A DNA stretch of 15,886 nt from Ktedonobacterales bacterium (lineage in GTDB: Bacteria > Chloroflexota > Ktedonobacteria > Ktedonobacterales > JADMIN01). Made by a program: the position numbers and the translations under genes. Shown one piece after another: positions 1-7,375 of this stretch (positions are counted from its first letter, which is position 1; each line of letters starts with the position of its first letter). The DNA is taken from positions 1 to 15,886 of the forward strand of contig JAICVT010000062.1 of the NCBI GenBank assembly GCA_025935235.1. Direction: 5' to 3'. A model generated the notes under the pieces. It was not told the DNA's origin. It saw only the letters and a list, made by a program, of their open reading frames with translations, and did no database searches.

Positions 1-357
1 CCCTACGTCGTCTCGGCGCGCGCCGCGCTGCGCGAGCGGCTGCCACGCTTCGCCAGCTACCACGAGAAAGCGGTCGAGATCGCCGCCGCGCTCTCGCAGG
101 TGGACGGCGTCATCCTGAAGCCCAACCCGCCGCAGACGCACATGGCGCACGTCTATCTGCGCGGCGAGACAGAGGCGCTGCTGGACGCCAGCGTCGAGCT
201 GGCCAGCGAGCAGGGCGTGGCGCTCTTCGCCTGGCTGCGGCCCGCGCCCATCCCCGGCTACGCCATGTTCGAGATGAGCGTCGGCGATGGCGCACTGGAG
301 ATGAGCGGCGAGGAGGTGGCGGGCTACTTCACGCGCGTCCTCGAGCGGGCGCGATAG
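1..357 (+). CDS. threonine aldolase-like PLP enzyme, C-terminal fragment
   Basis: The frame is open from the first base and ends at TAG 355-357, leaving 118 residues with the start outside the window. The fragment reads as the C-terminal small domain of a fold-type I, PLP-dependent beta-eliminating lyase of the low-specificity L-threonine aldolase group. A helix rich in Arg and Ala is followed by 'VDGVILKPNPPQTHMAHVYLRG', split here as VDGVILKPNPP then QTHMAHVYLRG, and then by a strand-rich tail around GYAMFEMSVGD. In that family such enzymes cleave L-threonine or allo-threonine to glycine and acetaldehyde. The PLP-binding lysine lies upstream and cannot be checked, so substrate and activity are inferred. 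The gene converges on the reverse-transcriptase gene, with a hairpin-rich 85-base gap between their stops. Another aminotransferase-fold lyase is possible. Confidence 0.62.
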   Translation, partial: PYVVSARAALRERLPRFASYHEKAVEIAAALSQVDGVILKPNPPQTHMAHVYLRGETEALLDASVELASEQGVALFAWLRPAPIPGYAMFEMSVGDGALEMSGEEVAGYFTRVLERAR

Positions 358-396
358 CCCCCTCCCCAACCCCCCCCCGCCGAGGCGGGAGAGGGG
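357..396. terminator. GC-rich hairpin between convergent genes, probable terminator or REP-like repeat
   Basis: A C-rich left arm (CCCCCTCCCC) faces a G-rich right arm (GGGAGAGGGG), with a perfect inner stem CCGCC-GA-GGCGG at 377-388. It begins at the stop codon of the aldolase-like gene and sits between two convergent genes, the usual place for a two-way terminator. No long T run follows, so it may instead be a dispersed C-run/G-run repeat; a similar element occurs at 3075-3111. Confidence 0.5.
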
Positions 397-413
397 CTTC
401 ATACTCGTCGTAT

Positions 414-434
414 CCCCAAGCTCTCGCTCTGGGG
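414..434. terminator. stem-loop, probable terminator serving the convergent gene pair
   Basis: CCCCA-AGC, a TCTC loop, then GCT, one bulged C and TGGGG form an 8-pair stem. It lies 9 bases beyond the stop of the minus-strand reverse-transcriptase gene and after the plus-strand gene's stop. The sequence just beyond it on the plus strand is GAAATGG, so there is no classical U tract. Termination is inferred from position and stem strength. Confidence 0.4.
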
Positions 435-442
435 AAATGGCG

Positions 443-2953
443 CTACGAGAGTTCGCTCTCGTCCGCTTCGTCGGCCCCGCCGTCCGTGGACTGTCGGCTG
501 GTCAGGATCTGCAGCGGGACAAGCTCGCTAAACAGGAAGCGGAACGTACCGAACGACTCCAGAATCCGCGGACCGTAGAGATAGAGGATCCAGCGCCAGT
601 AGGGAGAGAGCGTTTTCTGCTGCCCGGATGACAGCTCCGCTCCCCGTCTGATGAAGTCATTCACCAGCGTCTCCATCATGGCGTTGGGCGCTGGCGCGAC
701 GGGCCGTACCGGCGTGAGCAGCGAGCTGTAGAAACGCGCCCACGGATTGTTGCGTCGCTGCCAATCGTCGGGGCGCTCGTCGGGCACAGCGGTTGGCGCG
801 CGCCGCGCGAACGCCTCCGCGTAGCTCGCCGCGCTCAGCTGCGCCTGGCGCAACCCCAGCCCACCCGCTGTGACGGGCCAATAGAGCCAGGCCTCTGGCG
901 GGTCCGCCGTCACCTCGGCGCCCACGAAGCGCTCGCGGATCATCGCGCGCAGCGTGGCGACGGCGTCGTCGCCAGAGCCAGAGCCAGAGCCAAAGAGCGT
1001 AGTCTGGCAGCGGGCATAGGCGTCGCGCACGCTCTCACGGTGCGCCTCGCCCATCGGAGCCGCGACGGCCAGCGACTGCTCGAGGCGCGCCAGCGCGGCG
1101 TTGTACTGCCGTATCCGCTCCAAGATCGAAGGCGCCTGCGCGATCTGCTGGCGCGCCCGCTCCAGCTCGCCCTCCAGACCCTCCGTGTCGGCTGTCCACT
1201 GGCCCTCCGCGTCGAGCGTCAGCAGCAGCCAGCGCGGCGCGCCCTGCGGCAGCTCCGGCGGCAGCGCTCCATCCCCAACGCAGACCGCGCCGCACTTCTC
1301 CGGATTGAGGGTCAGGCCGCACGCCGCGCAGAACGACCGCACCGCCTCCCACGCCTTGACAGCCTCCTCTGGCGAGGCCGCCAGCACGGTGATGTCGTCA
1401 ATGAAGCGAATCACCTGGACACGCGCGGCGCGCTGCACGTACAGGTCCATCAGGCGCAGCGGCAGCTCGCCCAGCAGGTCGGAGAGCCGTCGGTGGTGCG
1501 GCACGCCAGCGTGCGCGATGCGCGTCTGCCCGCCGTCATCCATGCGCATGCGCAGGAAGCGGCGCATGACGCCCAGTTCGCGCTCGGTGAGGCCAAAGCG
1601 GCTCAGGATAGCGAGCAGCAGGTCATGGGGCAGCGTCGGATAGTAGTCTTTGAGGTCCACTTTGACGACGTAGAGCGGACGATCGGGGTGGGCGACACGC
1701 GCCAGCTCGACCTCAGCATGGATGAAGGTCAGCGCGGCGTCCAGGCTGCTCTCATCCACATGACGGACGTTGCTGTAGTCGCGCAGGCGTGTCAGGTCGC
1801 GCAGTTCGGCCTGCGGGGTCTGCCGCAGCGCGAAGATGGAGCCTGACTCGCCCCAATAGCGCAACTGCTCCGCCAACGGCGCATCCGGTCGCGGTTGCGA
1901 GCCAACCGCCGCGGGATCAGATGGATCCTCCCATATGTCCACTCCCTGGGTAAGACCCATCCCAACGCGTTGCCTGAAGCCGCGCCACACGTTCTCCAGG
2001 AGTTGGCCAGGGGCGCTCAGCTCGATTTGCCGCCGCAGTCGCAGCAGCGGCTCGTTTTCCGCCTCCTCCCAGAACGTGTGGAAGATGTATTGCCAGCGCT
2101 CGCCGAGCAATTCGAGCAGGCAGGTGGTCGGCAGATCCTCGTCGGTGAAGAGTCGCCACTTGGTGCGCACCCAACGCACACTGATTGGTACTCCCTGTTC
2201 CGGCCAATCCCACTCGTCCAGGTGGTCCAGCATGATCGTCAGCGCGTCCGACAGCTCCTTCTGCAGCGTCGGATTGCCCAGGAAGCGCTGCGCCTCCGCG
2301 CGCACGGATGCGGGGCGATAGATGTCCTTGGCGATCGCTTGCAGCAGAGCGCCCAGCTCAGAGGTGGGCGTGCCGTCGGGCGTGTAGTCCAGGTCAGAGG
2401 ATGTGTGATAGGGAGCATCGTCAGCAGACTTGCGCAGCGTCCGCCGCGGCTCTGGGGAATCTAGCCCGGTGGCGGCGAACAGGTCGTCCAGGAAGCCCGC
2501 GTGGGGGCTGCCATCGTGCTCGGCGAGCGCCAGCCCCAGCAGCTCGCCCCTGACGGCGTCAGGCGCGCCAGGGGCGCCGCGACTGCCGCTGGCCGCCGTC
2601 CACTCCTCCAGCAGCGCCCCGAACAGGTAGACGATGTCGGCGCGCAGCCGCCCGCGGCTCAGCTCGCGCTGCAGCTCGGTCCGCCAGAACGCCAGCGTTT
2701 CAGGCGACGCCTGGCTGCCATCTCCTTCACCCAGGATCAGCTCCAGGTTGCTCACATCAGGATGCAGCGGCTGCTTGGCAAACTGCATGCCGCGCAGCCC
2801 GTCATAGAGCAGGCGCAGGCGCGATGCGTCGTCGTGGGCCTCCGCCACCTCGCTCGCCAGCCGGTCGTAGGCCGCGAGGGATGTGTCGCGCTGCTCGCGC
2901 AGTTCGCGAAACTTGACCTGAGTGATGAATAGCTCGCTGGGGCTGAACACCAT
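443..2953 (-). CDS. rvt: rvt-family reverse-transcriptase-related protein
   Basis: This is an 836-residue protein. The start is ATG at 2953, preceded by AAGGGAG about 4-5 bases upstream; the stop is TAG at 443-445. Residues 1-60 are helical and coiled-coil-like, and about 60-380 form a large N-terminal region. The polymerase core spans about 425-560: motif A at KVDLKDYYP (D433), then GVPHHRRLSDLLGE (483-496), the catalytic pair in RFIDD (D519, D520), then AWEAV and GLTLNPEKCG. After it come a GSGSGSG linker (655-661) and a C-terminal domain with YWPVTAGGLGLR (691-702). The GVP..LSD..GE block, the h-DD motif followed by an AW helix, and the PV..GGL motif match my recollection of rvt proteins, domesticated single-copy RTs of fungi and some bacteria including Herpetosiphon. 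Those are reported to polymerise nucleotides by protein priming and not to be mobile. I see no retron-like msr/msd, no maturase domain and no endonuclease domain. The FIDD motif differs from the usual YADD. A different unclassified RT lineage is the main alternative. Confidence 0.78.
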   Translation of the reverse strand: MVFSPSELFITQVKFRELREQRDTSLAAYDRLASEVAEAHDDASRLRLLYDGLRGMQFAKQPLHPDVSNLELILGEGDGSQASPETLAFWRTELQRELSRGRLRADIVYLFGALLEEWTAASGSRGAPGAPDAVRGELLGLALAEHDGSPHAGFLDDLFAATGLDSPEPRRTLRKSADDAPYHTSSDLDYTPDGTPTSELGALLQAIAKDIYRPASVRAEAQRFLGNPTLQKELSDALTIMLDHLDEWDWPEQGVPISVRWVRTKWRLFTDEDLPTTCLLELLGERWQYIFHTFWEEAENEPLLRLRRQIELSAPGQLLENVWRGFRQRVGMGLTQGVDIWEDPSDPAAVGSQPRPDAPLAEQLRYWGESGSIFALRQTPQAELRDLTRLRDYSNVRHVDESSLDAALTFIHAEVELARVAHPDRPLYVVKVDLKDYYPTLPHDLLLAILSRFGLTERELGVMRRFLRMRMDDGGQTRIAHAGVPHHRRLSDLLGELPLRLMDLYVQRAARVQVIRFIDDITVLAASPEEAVKAWEAVRSFCAACGLTLNPEKCGAVCVGDGALPPELPQGAPRWLLLTLDAEGQWTADTEGLEGELERARQQIAQAPSILERIRQYNAALARLEQSLAVAAPMGEAHRESVRDAYARCQTTLFGSGSGSGDDAVATLRAMIRERFVGAEVTADPPEAWLYWPVTAGGLGLRQAQLSAASYAEAFARRAPTAVPDERPDDWQRRNNPWARFYSSLLTPVRPVAPAPNAMMETLVNDFIRRGAELSSGQQKTLSPYWRWILYLYGPRILESFGTFRFLFSELVPLQILTSRQSTDGGADEADESELS
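445..462. other. perfect 7-bp hairpin over the stop end of the rvt gene
   Basis: ACGAGAG-TTCG-CTCTCGT is a perfect inverted repeat with a 4-base loop. It comprises the last codons of the minus-strand rvt gene (ESELS) and the final base of its stop codon. On the rvt transcript the loop reads CGAA. It could stabilise the mRNA 3' end or help termination together with the stem at 414-434; it could also be a chance result of codon choice. Confidence 0.35.
971..994. repeat. hexanucleotide tandem repeat inside rvt
   Basis: Three copies of GCCAGA plus a fourth, GCCAAA, run in tandem. Read on the minus strand they encode the Gly-Ser linker GSGSGSG at residues 655-661 of the rvt protein. The unit is six bases, so copy-number slippage would change linker length without shifting the frame. 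Confidence 0.7.
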
Positions 2954-3074
2954 TGCGCTCCCTTCTCATCCCTGCTCATCGCCTCCGCGCCAGCAGACGG
3001 CGCGACGCTCCTTGCTCACTTCTCTGGCAGGATACCAGAAGCGGCAATGGTCGTGGCTGGGAGTCTGCGCCCAC

Positions 3075-3111
3075 CCCCTCGCCCTGTGGGAGCGGGGGCT
3101 GGGGGGCGAGG
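3075..3111 (-). terminator. GC hairpin between the surface-protein and rvt genes
   Basis: CCTCGCCC (3077-3084) pairs perfectly with GGGCGAGG (3104-3111) over a 19-base loop. It lies 7 bases beyond the stop of the minus-strand surface-protein gene and 122 bases before the rvt start, so it could terminate the first gene and leave rvt with its own promoter. Its C-run/G-run make-up resembles the hairpin at 357-396 on the other side of rvt and may belong to a dispersed repeat class. Confidence 0.45.
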
Positions 3112-3117
3112 TCGCGC

Positions 3118-4152
3118 CTACTGTTGCGGCTGAGCGACGACGAAGTTGGTGAAGATCACCTCGCTGGTAGAGTCGGTGTCGTCGTTCACCACGCCCGTGC
3201 GACCAGTCGTGAACGTCGAGTCGGTAGCTGTGCCGAGCTGCGTGCCATTGGCATAGAAGGTGAACTGCGAGCCGACCACGACCACACGCAGATCGTTCGA
3301 GGCGCCGTCGCCCGTCTGGAGGGCGCTATTCGACTCAAACTGCTTGATGACCGTGCCGTTGTCGTTAGTCCACTTGACCAGGCCCCACTGCCCGTCGGGC
3401 GTGATCTCGAAGGTGTAGAAGTTGCCCGAGCTGGCGCGGCGCAGCACGATGCCGTAGCCCGTGTTTTGTCCCGTCTTGACCGCCTGCACTGTCACCCGGA
3501 TGTCGGCATCGCTCGGCGCGACATCGGACGGGCTGAGGCAGGCATTGCCGCCGACGATGTGATAGCCATCTGACTTGAAGCTGCAGTCGCTGTCGTTCAG
3601 CCAGCCGTCGGGCGTGTCGGTGAAGGAGTCCTGGTAGATGACGTTGAGCGTCGGCGAGGGGGTCAGCTCCTGCGCCTGCGCCGTCAGGGTCGGGGCAACC
3701 GTCGTGAGGACGCTGGACGCGGCGCCCTGAAGGCGTGTCCCCAGGACGTAGAGGCCCGCCACGCACGCGACGACCAGCACGACGATCACGCCGACGACGA
3801 TGCCGATGATCGCGCCGACACTGCGGCGTTTCTTCGGTGGTGTCCCAGGCCCGCCGGGGACGCCGGGCTGCGGCCCACCGGGATAGCCGGAGTATTGTGC
3901 GCCAGGGTAGCCCGGCTGCTGTGGTAGCTGCTGTGATGGGTAGCCCGGCTGGCCGTAGCCCGGCTGCGGCGGCGGATAACTCGGCTGGCCGTAGCCCGGC
4001 TGCGGCGAGTAACTCGGCGGCCCATACCCTGGCTGACCCGGCTGCTGCGGCGTCGGGTATTCTGGCTGCTGTGGATACTGGGGCTGCTGCGGATACTGCG
4101 GATACTGCGGATTGTACGGATTGTTGGGATCGGTAGGATCATAGCCTGACAT
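3118..4152 (-). CDS. proline-rich, single-helix membrane protein with extracellular concanavalin-like domain
   Basis: This is a 344-residue protein. The start is ATG at 4152 with GGTGGAG about 8-10 bases upstream; the stop is TAG at 3118-3120. Residues 1-105 are a low-complexity tail of Pro, Gln, Tyr and Gly built from PQYPQQP and PGYGQP-type units. KKRR (107-110) precedes one strong membrane helix at about 112-138, which by the positive-inside rule puts the tail in the cytoplasm and the rest outside. After a Thr/Pro-rich stalk, residues 171-344 form a beta-rich domain (YQDSFTDTPDGWL, YGIVLRR, NFYTFEI, FTFYANGTQLG) that looks like the concanavalin/LamG-like jelly roll of the family-16-like or 3-keto-disaccharide-hydrolase fold. 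C190 and C205 could form a disulphide. A glycan-binding or sensing role is plausible; no catalytic residues were identified. The gene is divergent from mutS. Confidence 0.72.
   Translation of the reverse strand: MSGYDPTDPNNPYNPQYPQYPQQPQYPQQPEYPTPQQPGQPGYGPPSYSPQPGYGQPSYPPPQPGYGQPGYPSQQLPQQPGYPGAQYSGYPGGPQPGVPGGPGTPPKKRRSVGAIIGIVVGVIVVLVVACVAGLYVLGTRLQGAASSVLTTVAPTLTAQAQELTPSPTLNVIYQDSFTDTPDGWLNDSDCSFKSDGYHIVGGNACLSPSDVAPSDADIRVTVQAVKTGQNTGYGIVLRRASSGNFYTFEITPDGQWGLVKWTNDNGTVIKQFESNSALQTGDGASNDLRVVVVGSQFTFYANGTQLGTATDSTFTTGRTGVVNDDTDSTSEVIFTNFVVAQPQQ
3947..4015. repeat. in-frame tandem repeat coding for the Pro/Tyr/Gly-rich tail
   Basis: Two near-identical units of 36 and 33 bases (3947-3982 and 3983-4015) both begin GGCTGGCCGTAGCCCGGCTG. 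They differ by one codon in length and a few bases. They encode successive PGYGQPSY-type units in the cytoplasmic tail of the surface protein. Shorter GGATACTGC-like units follow at about 4071-4110. Confidence 0.7.
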
Positions 4153-4214
4153 ATGCGCTCACTCCACCCGTTCTCGTGGCGATCAGGCGCCCGTTGCGCC
4201 GCCAGCCCGCCACC

Positions 4215-4238
4215 TGCCAAGTGTACCGTACACAGGCA
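4215..4238. promoter_or_regulatory. operator-like dyad in the surface-protein/mutS divergent region
   Basis: The core GTGTAC-C-GTACAC (4221-4233) is a perfect 6+1+6 inverted repeat centred at 4227. It is extended outward by TGCC (4215-4218) and its complement GGCA (4235-4238), with one base of asymmetry. The dyad lies 63-86 bases upstream of the surface-protein start and about 150 bases upstream of mutS, so it more probably controls the former. Short odd-spaced dyads of the TGTAC-N-GTACA type are typical of dimeric repressors such as TetR-family regulators; no regulator gene is in the window. Confidence 0.55.
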
Positions 4239-4287
4239 AGCGCGAGATAAGCACTATGGCTGAACGCGCCGCCAACGCGCCGAATCG

Positions 4288-4320
4288 GGCCACCAGGAGG
4301 CCGCCGCGCGTCCTGTGGCC
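4288..4320. other. 10-bp stem-loop upstream of mutS
   Basis: GGCCACCAGGA (4288-4298) and TCCTGTGGCC (4311-4320) pair over ten bases with one bulged C and a 12-base GC loop. It sits between the operator-like dyad and the likely mutS -10 element. It could be a binding site or a transcription-level structure; its role is unknown. Confidence 0.4.
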
Positions 4321-4345
4321 AGCGCCGCTCGTTCTGATTGGCGGA

Positions 4346-4351
4346 TATACT
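4346..4351 (+). promoter_or_regulatory. possible -10 element of the mutS promoter
   Basis: TATACT lies 39 bases before the mutS ATG in an AT-richer patch of otherwise GC-rich DNA. No convincing -35 hexamer is seen 16-18 bases upstream, nor a TGN extension, so the call rests on the hexamer and its position. Confidence 0.32.
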
Positions 4352-4389
4352 GAAGCCACCTCTGGCGACCTCTGCTGTCAGCGAGATGG

Positions 4390-7191
4390 ATGAGGAGCAA
4401 ACCGATCAGCGCGCATGCCGATGACCGCCTCGTAGAGCGGGACCAAAGCCCGGTGCGGCAGCAATACCTCAGCGTCAAGCGCCAGTATCCCGATGCGGTG
4501 CTGTTCTTTCGCCTGGGCGACTTCTATGAGATGTTCGACGACGACGCCGAGCTGGTGGCGCGCGAGCTGGACCTGACACTGACCAGGCGCGACTTTGGGC
4601 GCGGCCAGCGCTCGCCGATGGCGGGCGTGCCGCACCATGCCGCCGACGGCTACATCGCCCGGCTGATCGGCAAGGGCTATCGCGTCGCGGTCTGCGAGCA
4701 GGTCAGCGATCCGGCGCTCTCGCGCGGGCTGGTGGAGCGCGAGGTGATCCGCGTCGTCACGCCGGGGACGGTGGTTGATCCAGCCATGCTGGCGGCCAAG
4801 CGCAACAACTATCTGGCCGCCGCCGTGCTGGGCCGCGACGCCGTTGGCATCGCCTATGTGGACATCACGACCGGCGAGTTTGCCTGCGCGCAGTTCGCCG
4901 CCGCTGATCCGGAGGCCGCGCTGGCGCAGGAGCTGAGCCGCGTGCAGCCCGCCGAGGCGCTGATCGAGGCGGCGCACCCCGCCCGCCTGGCGCCACGACC
5001 ACACGCGCGCTGGCGCGCTGGCGCCGATGCGCTCGGCGAGCTGGCGGCGCGGGATGGCGCCCACGCCCCCGCCGCCGACGGCGCCGACGACGAGGAGGAC
5101 GCGGAGCCCGCCGATCTCGCCAGCCGGCTCGACGCTAGCGAGCGGCTGGATGTCGTCATCACCCCCTATGACGCGCGCCACTTCCGCGAAGACATCGCCC
5201 GCGAGCGCCTGCTGGAGCGCTTCCACGTCGCCTCGCTGGAGGCCTTCGGCTGCGACGATCTGCCGCTCGCCATCCGCGCCGCCGGGGCCATCGTCGCCTA
5301 TCTGAACGAGACACAGCGCGGCGCGCTGGCGCAGATCACCGGGCTGGAGACCTACAGCGTCAGCGGCTTCATGACGCTCGACGCCCACACCCGCCGCAAT
5401 CTGGAGCTGTTCGAGAGCGGGCGCGGCGGTGGCGCGAAAGGCTCGCTGCTGAGCGTGCTGGACCTCACGCGCTCGCCGATGGGCGGGCGACTGCTGCGGC
5501 GCTGGCTGGGCGAGCCGCTGCTCGATCTGGAGCGTCTGCGGGAGCGCCAGGCAGCCGTGGCCGCCGCCAAAGAGGATGTGGCGCTGCGGGCGCGGCTGGC
5601 TCCGCTGCTTGGGCGCATCGGCGATCTGGAGCGGCTGATCAATCGCGCGCTGCAGCGGCTCGCCACGCCGCGCGATCTGGTGGCGCTGGCGGCGGGGCTG
5701 CGCGCGGTGGAAGAGGTCGCGGCGGGCGCCGAAGGTGTGGCGGATGGGCTGGCGCGGGTCTGCGCCGCCGTGCGCCCGCTGCCCGAGCTGCGCGCGCTGA
5801 TCGCCGCCGCGCTGGTGGATGAGCCGCCGCTGTCGCTGGCCGAGGGCGGCTACATCCGCACCGGCTATCACGCCGAGCTGGATACCCTCACCGACGCCGC
5901 GCGCAATGGTCGCCAGTGGGTGGCCGATCTGGAGGCCAAGGAGCGCGAGCGCAGCGGCATTAGCAATCTGCGCGTTGGCTACAACAAGGTCTTCGGCTAC
6001 TATCTGGAAGTCTCGAACTCGCAGCTCAGCCGGGTGCCAGCCGACTACATACGCAAGCAGACGCTCAGCACTGGCGAGCGCTTCATCACGCCCGATCTGA
6101 AGGAGTATGAGGCGCTGATCCTCAACGCGCACGAGAAGAGCGTCAAGCTGGAGCAGGAGCTCTTCGCTGCGCTGCGCACGGAGGTGGCGACGCAGTGGAG
6201 CGAGGCGACGCTGCGCACCGCTCGCGCGCTGGCCGAGCTGGATACGCTGCTGGCGCTGGGCGAGGTCGCCTCGCGCCGCAACTATTGCCGCCCAGAGCTG
6301 GACGAGAGCGACACGATCCACATCGTCGCGGGCCGCCATCCGGTGGTCGAGGCGACACAGCGCGGGGTCGAGTTCATCCCCAACGACGCCGAGATGTCCA
6401 CCAGCGAGGCGCAGATCCTGCTGCTGACGGGGCCGAACATGGCGGGCAAGTCCACCTATCTGCGGCAAGTGGCGCTGATCACGCTGATGGCGCAGATCGG
6501 CTCGTTCGTGCCAGCCGAGTCGGCGCGCATCGGGCTGGTGGATCGCATCTTCACGCGCATCGGCGCGCAGGACGACCTCGCCACTGGCCAGAGCACCTTT
6601 ATGGTCGAGATGGTCGAGACGGCGACCATCCTGCGCCACGCCACGCCGCGCAGCCTGGTGATTCTGGATGAGATCGGGCGCGGCACCAGCACCTATGACG
6701 GCCTCGCCATCGCCCGCGCGATCGTCGAATACCTGCACAACAACCGGCGCTGCGGGGCGCGCACGCTCTTCGCCACCCACTATCACGAACTGGTCGAGCT
6801 GGCGCGGGCGCTGCCCCGCGTGCGCGCCTACAACGTCGCCGTGACGGAGGAGGAGGGGCAGGTCGTCTTCCTGCGCAAGATCGTCCCCGGCGGCGCCGAT
6901 AAGAGCTATGGCATCCACGTCGCGCAGCTCGCGGGCATCCCGCGCCAGGTAGTGCGCCGCGCCGAGGAGGCGCTGGAAGAGCTGGAGCGCACAGGCGATG
7001 CGCCGCGCCGCCGCCAGCGTATGCGCGACATGCGCGAGGCGCCCCCACCGCAGGCCATCCAGCTCACACTCTTCTCCGCCGAGCCAGACCCGCTGATCGA
7101 GGAGCTGAAGGCGCTGCCGATTGACGAGCTGACCCCGTTGGAAGCGATCAGCCGCCTCTACGAGCTGCAGCGGAGAGCCAGAGAGCGGTGA
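4390..7191 (+). CDS. mutS: DNA mismatch repair protein MutS
   Basis: This is a complete MutS of 933 residues, which recognises base mismatches and small loops and recruits MutL. The mismatch-reading Phe-x-Glu lies in RLGDFYEMF (F45, E47), followed by SPMAGVPHHA. The core and clamp domains span the middle: a lever around LLRRWLGEPL and a clamp around SGISNLRVGYNKVFGYYLEVS. The ATPase domain has Walker A in LTGPNMAGKST (K687), the signature around TFMVEMVETA, Walker B in LVILDEIGRG (D760, E761), and ATHYHEL. The tail ends in the family's LTPLEAISRLYEL motif. It is about 80 residues longer than the E. coli enzyme, in part through an acidic Ala/Asp/Glu insert at about 224-245 in the connector region. 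The start is the first in-frame ATG; a Shine-Dalgarno sequence is weak (GCGAG). The gene reads forward, away from the divergent surface-protein gene, and is followed by repeat copy A. Confidence 0.97.
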   Translation: MRSKPISAHADDRLVERDQSPVRQQYLSVKRQYPDAVLFFRLGDFYEMFDDDAELVARELDLTLTRRDFGRGQRSPMAGVPHHAADGYIARLIGKGYRVAVCEQVSDPALSRGLVEREVIRVVTPGTVVDPAMLAAKRNNYLAAAVLGRDAVGIAYVDITTGEFACAQFAAADPEAALAQELSRVQPAEALIEAAHPARLAPRPHARWRAGADALGELAARDGAHAPAADGADDEEDAEPADLASRLDASERLDVVITPYDARHFREDIARERLLERFHVASLEAFGCDDLPLAIRAAGAIVAYLNETQRGALAQITGLETYSVSGFMTLDAHTRRNLELFESGRGGGAKGSLLSVLDLTRSPMGGRLLRRWLGEPLLDLERLRERQAAVAAAKEDVALRARLAPLLGRIGDLERLINRALQRLATPRDLVALAAGLRAVEEVAAGAEGVADGLARVCAAVRPLPELRALIAAALVDEPPLSLAEGGYIRTGYHAELDTLTDAARNGRQWVADLEAKERERSGISNLRVGYNKVFGYYLEVSNSQLSRVPADYIRKQTLSTGERFITPDLKEYEALILNAHEKSVKLEQELFAALRTEVATQWSEATLRTARALAELDTLLALGEVASRRNYCRPELDESDTIHIVAGRHPVVEATQRGVEFIPNDAEMSTSEAQILLLTGPNMAGKSTYLRQVALITLMAQIGSFVPAESARIGLVDRIFTRIGAQDDLATGQSTFMVEMVETATILRHATPRSLVILDEIGRGTSTYDGLAIARAIVEYLHNNRRCGARTLFATHYHELVELARALPRVRAYNVAVTEEEGQVVFLRKIVPGGADKSYGIHVAQLAGIPRQVVRRAEEALEELERTGDAPRRRQRMRDMREAPPPQAIQLTLFSAEPDPLIEELKALPIDELTPLEAISRLYELQRRARER

Positions 7192-7202
7192 CAGCGGGCG
7201 CC

Positions 7203-7359
7203 GGGTCGCGGCCAACAATGGCCGGCGCACGGCGCACGGCGCCCGGCGCGGACGGGGCGGGGCATAAATGCCCCGATGGGGTGGCCTTTCACGGCGCGCG
7301 TCTGCGTGCTCCGGCCATTGATGGCCGAGACCCGCGTCCCCGCGGCAGGGCGCCCGTTT
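7203..7359. repeat. multi-hairpin intergenic repeat, copy A
   Basis: This copy shares long blocks with 15479-15606: GGGTCGCGGCCA, AATGGCCGGCGCACG, GGCCTTTCA, GTGCTCCGGCCATT, TGGCCGAGA and CCGTTT. It holds serial short hairpins. CGGCCA-ACAA-TGGCCG is at 7209-7224. CGGGGCAT-AA-ATGCCCCG is at 7258-7275. A decayed version around GGCCTTTCACGGC is near 7283-7295. CGGCCAT-TG-ATGGCCG is at 7312-7327. Compared with copy B it carries about 20 extra bases after the first hairpin. It starts 12 bases after the mutS stop and ends before the operon promoter. It could also act as a terminator for mutS. Confidence 0.85.
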
Positions 7360-7375
7360 CCGCATTGCCCGCTGC

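Noticed and set aside
110..295. Minus-strand open frame opposite the aldolase-like fragment
   Set aside because: It is an Arg/Ala-rich shadow with no start signal.
1040..2932. Several plus-strand open frames of 143-268 codons opposite the rvt gene
   Set aside because: Their translations are Arg/Gln-rich with no motif, while the minus strand carries a complete set of RT motifs and a ribosome-binding site.
443..3117. Retron or group II intron
   Set aside because: No msr/msd-like inverted-repeat pair was seen in the 164 bases upstream, no maturase or HNH domain is present, and the size and motif set differ.
7203..7359. CRISPR array or tandem direct repeat
   Set aside because: The hairpins differ in sequence and spacing from each other; only two whole-unit copies exist, 8 kb apart.
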